Shown here one piece after another: positions 57,040-60,043 of a stretch of 60,043 nucleotides of DNA. The stretch is taken from NCBI RefSeq assembly GCF_004799405.1, contig NZ_SSMW01000146.1:1-60043 (forward strand). The letters run 5' to 3'. The notes under the pieces were generated by a model. It was not told where the DNA came from and ran no database searches. It worked only from the letters and a program-made list of their open reading frames with translations. Positions within the stretch are counted from its first letter, which is position 1. Each line of letters starts with the position of its first letter. Source of the DNA: Bradyrhizobium sp. (lineage in GTDB: Bacteria > Pseudomonadota > Alphaproteobacteria > Rhizobiales > Xanthobacteraceae). The position numbers and the translations under genes were made by a program.

Positions 57040-59379
57040 TCAACCGTGAATGGCGTGCCACACCCGGTCGGGTGTTGCCGGCATTTCCAGTCTGTTGTTT
57101 CCGATCGCATCGGTGATGGCGTTGATGACCGCGGCGGATGCGCCGATTGCACCGGCCTCGCCGCAACCCTTGACGCCCAACGGATTGCCCGGACACAGCG
57201 TCGTGGTGTGGGACAGTTTGAACGACGGCAGATCGTCCGCGCGCGGCATGGTGTAGTCCATGAACGACGCGGTCAAGAGCTGGCCACTAGCGTCGTAAAC
57301 CGCACCTTCCAGCAGGGCCTGCCCGATGCCCTGGGCAAGACCGCCATGCACCTGGCCTTCGACGATCATCGGATTGATCATCCGGCCAAAATCGTCGGCG
57401 GCGACGAAGTTGACGAATGAAGTCTTGCCGGTGCCGGCATCGACCTCGATTTCGCAGATGTAGGCGCCGGCCGGGAAGGTGAAGTTGGTGGGATCGTAGA
57501 ACGCGCCCTCCTTGAGGCCGGGCTCCATGCCGTCGGGCAAATTATGCGCCGTGTAGGCGGCCAGCGCCACCATCGGCAGCGCGATCGACTTGTCGGTACC
57601 GGTGACCTTGAACTCGCCATTCTCGATGACGATGTCGGCTTCGGAAGCCTCAAGCTGATGCGCGGCGATTTTCTTGGCCTTGGACTCGACTTTCTCCATC
57701 GCCTTGAGGATCGCCGTCAAACCGACAGCGGCGGAACGCGAACCGTAAGTGCCCATGCCGAATTGCACCTTGTCGGTGTCGCCGTGGACGATCTGGACCT
57801 GGCTGATCGGAACGCCCAGGCGTTCGGCGACCAACTGGCAGAAGGTGGTCTCGTGGCCCTGGCCGTGACTGTGCGAACCGGTAAGGATTTCGATGGTGCC
57901 GACCGGATTGACGCGGACTTCCGCGGATTCCCACAGGCCGACGCCGGCGCCCAGGCTGCCGACCGCTTTGGAAGGCGCGATGCCGCAGGCCTCGATGTAG
58001 CAGGACAAGCCGATGCCGCGGAGTTTGCCTTCCTTTTTGGCCTTGTCCTTGCGCGCGGGGAAGCCCGCGTAGTCAATCGCCTTCAAGGCGGAGTCGAGCG
58101 AGGCGCCGAAATCTCCGACGTCGTAGGCCATGATCACGGGGGTCTGGTGCGGGAAACTGGTGATGAAATTCTTGCGACGCAGTTCCGCCGGATCGACCTT
58201 CAATTGCCGCGCCGCGGTCTCCATCAGCCGTTCCACCACGAAACTGGCCTCGGGCCGGCCCGCGCCCCGGTAGGCGTCGACCGGGACGGTGTTGGTGTAG
58301 ACGCTGATCACCTCGGCGAAGATGTTGGGGATATTGTACTGACCTGACAACAGCGTCGCGTAGAGGTAGGTCGGCACCGACGACGAGAACAGCGACATGT
58401 AGGCGCCGAGATTGGCGTGGGTCTTCACGCGCAGCCCGGTGATCTTGTTGTTCTTGTCGAAAGCAATCTCGGCCTTGGTGATGTGATCGCGGCCATGGGC
58501 ATCGGTCAGAAAGGCTTCGGAGCGATCGCCGGTCCATTTCACCGGCCGCCGCACCTTCTTGGAGGCCCATAGCGCCACCATCTCTTCGGGATAGATGAAA
58601 ATCTTCGAGCCGAAACCGCCGCCGACATCGGGCGCCACCACCCGCAGCTTGTGTTCCGGGGCGATGTTGTAGAAAGCCGACAGCACCAGACGCGCGACAT
58701 GCGGATTCTGCGACGTCGTGTACAGCGTGAAATGCTCTTCGGCGTCATTATATTCTGCAATCGCCGCGCGCGGCTCCATCGCATTCGGCACCAGCCGGTT
58801 GTTGGTGATGTCGAGCGCGACGACATTCGCGGCCGATTTGAACGCCGCCTCCGTCGCCGCCTCGTCGCCGATGGTCCAGTCGTAGATCACATTACCGGGG
58901 GCTTCCGGATGAAGCTGCGGTGCGCCCGGTTTGATCGCGGCGCGAATATCGGGAACCGCCGGAAGCTCCTCGTAATTGACGATGACGGCTTCCGCGGCAT
59001 CCTTGGCCTGGTTCTTGGTCTCGGCGATCACCACCGCGACCGCCTGGCCGACGAAGCGCACCGTCTCCGGCGCCATCGCCGGCCACGCACCCATCTTCAT
59101 CGGCGTGCCGTCCTTGGATGTGATCGCCCAGCCGCAGATCAGATTGCCGACCTTGTCGTCGACGATCTGTTGTCCGGTCAGCACCCCGACCACGCCGGGC
59201 ATTTTCATCGCCGCCGCCGAGTCGATGCTCTTTACTTTGGCATGCGCATGCGGGCTGCGGACAAAGTGGGCGTAGGTCATGCCTTGAAGCTTGATGTCGT
59301 CGACGTAGCGGCCTTTGCCTGTGATGAAACGGCGGTCTTCCTTGCGCACTACGCTTGCGCCAATGCCTTCAACGCCCAT
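57040..59379 (-). CDS. coxL: Molybdenum hydroxylase large subunit, form II CO dehydrogenase type
   Basis: A 779-residue molybdopterin-binding subunit. The active-site loop reads AYRGAGR (residues 369-375), the signature of form II (OMP-type) sequences, whereas proven CO dehydrogenases (form I) have AYRCSFR with a cysteine. The catalytic glutamate is in GVKGCGEAGAIGA near the C-terminus. CO oxidation by form II enzymes is disputed, so the substrate may be an aldehyde or heterocycle. The ATG at 59379 follows GGGAGAA; a TTG at 59394 is possible. Order S-L-M is typical of form II clusters. Confidence 0.88.
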   Translation of the reverse strand: MGVEGIGASVVRKEDRRFITGKGRYVDDIKLQGMTYAHFVRSPHAHAKVKSIDSAAAMKMPGVVGVLTGQQIVDDKVGNLICGWAITSKDGTPMKMGAWPAMAPETVRFVGQAVAVVIAETKNQAKDAAEAVIVNYEELPAVPDIRAAIKPGAPQLHPEAPGNVIYDWTIGDEAATEAAFKSAANVVALDITNNRLVPNAMEPRAAIAEYNDAEEHFTLYTTSQNPHVARLVLSAFYNIAPEHKLRVVAPDVGGGFGSKIFIYPEEMVALWASKKVRRPVKWTGDRSEAFLTDAHGRDHITKAEIAFDKNNKITGLRVKTHANLGAYMSLFSSSVPTYLYATLLSGQYNIPNIFAEVISVYTNTVPVDAYRGAGRPEASFVVERLMETAARQLKVDPAELRRKNFITSFPHQTPVIMAYDVGDFGASLDSALKAIDYAGFPARKDKAKKEGKLRGIGLSCYIEACGIAPSKAVGSLGAGVGLWESAEVRVNPVGTIEILTGSHSHGQGHETTFCQLVAERLGVPISQVQIVHGDTDKVQFGMGTYGSRSAAVGLTAILKAMEKVESKAKKIAAHQLEASEADIVIENGEFKVTGTDKSIALPMVALAAYTAHNLPDGMEPGLKEGAFYDPTNFTFPAGAYICEIEVDAGTGKTSFVNFVAADDFGRMINPMIVEGQVHGGLAQGIGQALLEGAVYDASGQLLTASFMDYTMPRADDLPSFKLSHTTTLCPGNPLGVKGCGEAGAIGASAAVINAITDAIGNNRLEMPATPDRVWHAIHG

Positions 59380-59469
59380 GTCCTGTTCTCCCAACCGGAA
59401 TTTTGTTTTCCGCCATTTCCTTTGAAATTCGGCGGTCTTGAATTCAGCAATCGGTGGTCTTCAAGGCCG

Positions 59470-59955
59470 CTATTCCGCGGCTTGCGAAACCTTCATGCGG
59501 CCGGCGGCGTCGAGCACCGACTTGACGATGTTGTGGTAGCCGGTGCAACGGCAGATATTGCCTTCCAGCTCGTGCCGGACGGTGTCCTCGTCGAGCTTGC
59601 CGCCATATCGATGGACGATATCGATCGCCGACATGATCATGCCCGGCGTGCAATAGCCGCATTGCAGCCCGTGATTGTCGCGGAAGGCCGACTGCATCGG
59701 GTGCAGTTCGTCGCCCTTCGAGATGCCCTCGATGGTAGTGACGTTGGCGCCATTGGCCTGCCCCACCAGGACGGTGCAGGATTTGACCGCCCGGCCGTCG
59801 ATATGCACGACGCAGGCGCCGCATTGGCTGGTATCGCAACCGACGTGGGTGCCGGTCAGGTTCAGATGGTCGCGCAGCAGATGAACCAGAAGAGTCCGGT
59901 CCTCGACATCGGCCGAGACCGTTTTGCCGTTCACCGTCAATTTGACTGTAGACAC
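59470..59955 (-). CDS. coxS: Molybdenum hydroxylase 2Fe-2S subunit (CoxS type)
   Basis: A 161-residue iron-sulfur subunit carrying both 2Fe-2S clusters: Cys40, Cys45, Cys48 and Cys60 for the plant-type ferredoxin cluster (GCDTSQCGACVV and KSC), and Cys99, Cys102, Cys135 and Cys137 for the second (QCGYCTPGM and ICRCTGYHN). It starts at a GTG (59955) with a strong GGGAGG eight bases upstream, which decides against the longer frame to 60018. It is first in the S-L-M operon; its promoter region runs off the window end (59956-60043). Confidence 0.92.
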   Translation of the reverse strand: MSTVKLTVNGKTVSADVEDRTLLVHLLRDHLNLTGTHVGCDTSQCGACVVHIDGRAVKSCTVLVGQANGANVTTIEGISKGDELHPMQSAFRDNHGLQCGYCTPGMIMSAIDIVHRYGGKLDEDTVRHELEGNICRCTGYHNIVKSVLDAAGRMKVSQAAE

Positions 59956-60043
59956 GCGTAATACCTCCCGATGCTCTTTAGTTATTCCAATTAGAAACAG
60001 GGGTGGGGGACTTTGCAACTGGGAATTTGGTCGCGGAGGTCAT

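Overview
The window is high-GC alphaproteobacterial chromosome. Its gene content and its multi-copy intergenic repeats look like Bradyrhizobium, Rhodopseudomonas or a close relative. I assigned it by recognising protein families; no search was run. No rRNA, tRNA, CRISPR array, intact insertion sequence or replication origin was seen.

Layout. 1-5.1 kb: a universal stress protein, an acyl-CoA synthetase (NDP-forming)/GNAT fusion and a leftward cluster of small envelope or stress genes (DUF883, holin-like, two unknowns). 5.3-8.3 kb: a three-gene Mla/MCE lipid ABC transporter, compacted by two fusions (STAS-MlaE, and MCE plus auxiliary-lipoprotein domain). 8.3-13.3 kb: small cytochrome c, thiol-dioxygenase-like cupin followed by a four-domain rhodanese, a DUF2235 hydrolase and a cold-shock gene with a structured leader. 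13.7-20.6 kb: leftward flavin reductase, oligopeptidase B and an iron-type ABC transporter. 20.9-25.8 kb: serine/alanine-glyoxylate-type aminotransferase, LssY-C protein, nuclease-like protein and a 576-aa protein with a DxDTTA motif suggestive of a class II terpene cyclase fold.

26-43 kb holds the most unusual content. Two paralogous caspase-fold proteins have lost the catalytic His and Cys (Tyr/Ser and Phe/Ser). Each lies beside, or in the same cluster as, a paralogous RND/HlyD-type adaptor carrying a conserved pair of cysteines. The larger copy is a gene string pseudocaspase-TPR, OmpA-like, adaptor, RND pump. The same region encodes a class III adenylate cyclase and a CRP-like regulator whose recognition helix keeps the R-E-x-x-x-R pattern of E. 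coli CRP. TGTGA-N6-TCACA-type palindromes lie upstream of both pseudocaspase genes and of the regulator itself, which suggests one cAMP-responsive circuit.

43-56 kb is dominated by aromatic catabolism: a flavoprotein hydroxylase with a small DUF2783 partner, a metallo-beta-lactamase-fold protein, homogentisate dioxygenase, fumarylacetoacetase and 4-hydroxyphenylpyruvate dioxygenase, with MarR- and Lrp-type regulators each divergent from a target gene. An acyl-CoA racemase-type enzyme and an LLM flavoprotein follow. 56-60 kb is a form II CO dehydrogenase-like molybdenum hydroxylase in the order S-L-M, with its promoter region cut by the window end.

Intergenic DNA is rich in repeats: four copies of a modular nested-palindrome element, a perfect 29-bp inverted repeat, several short palindromes and one remnant of a ferritin-like DUF892 gene.
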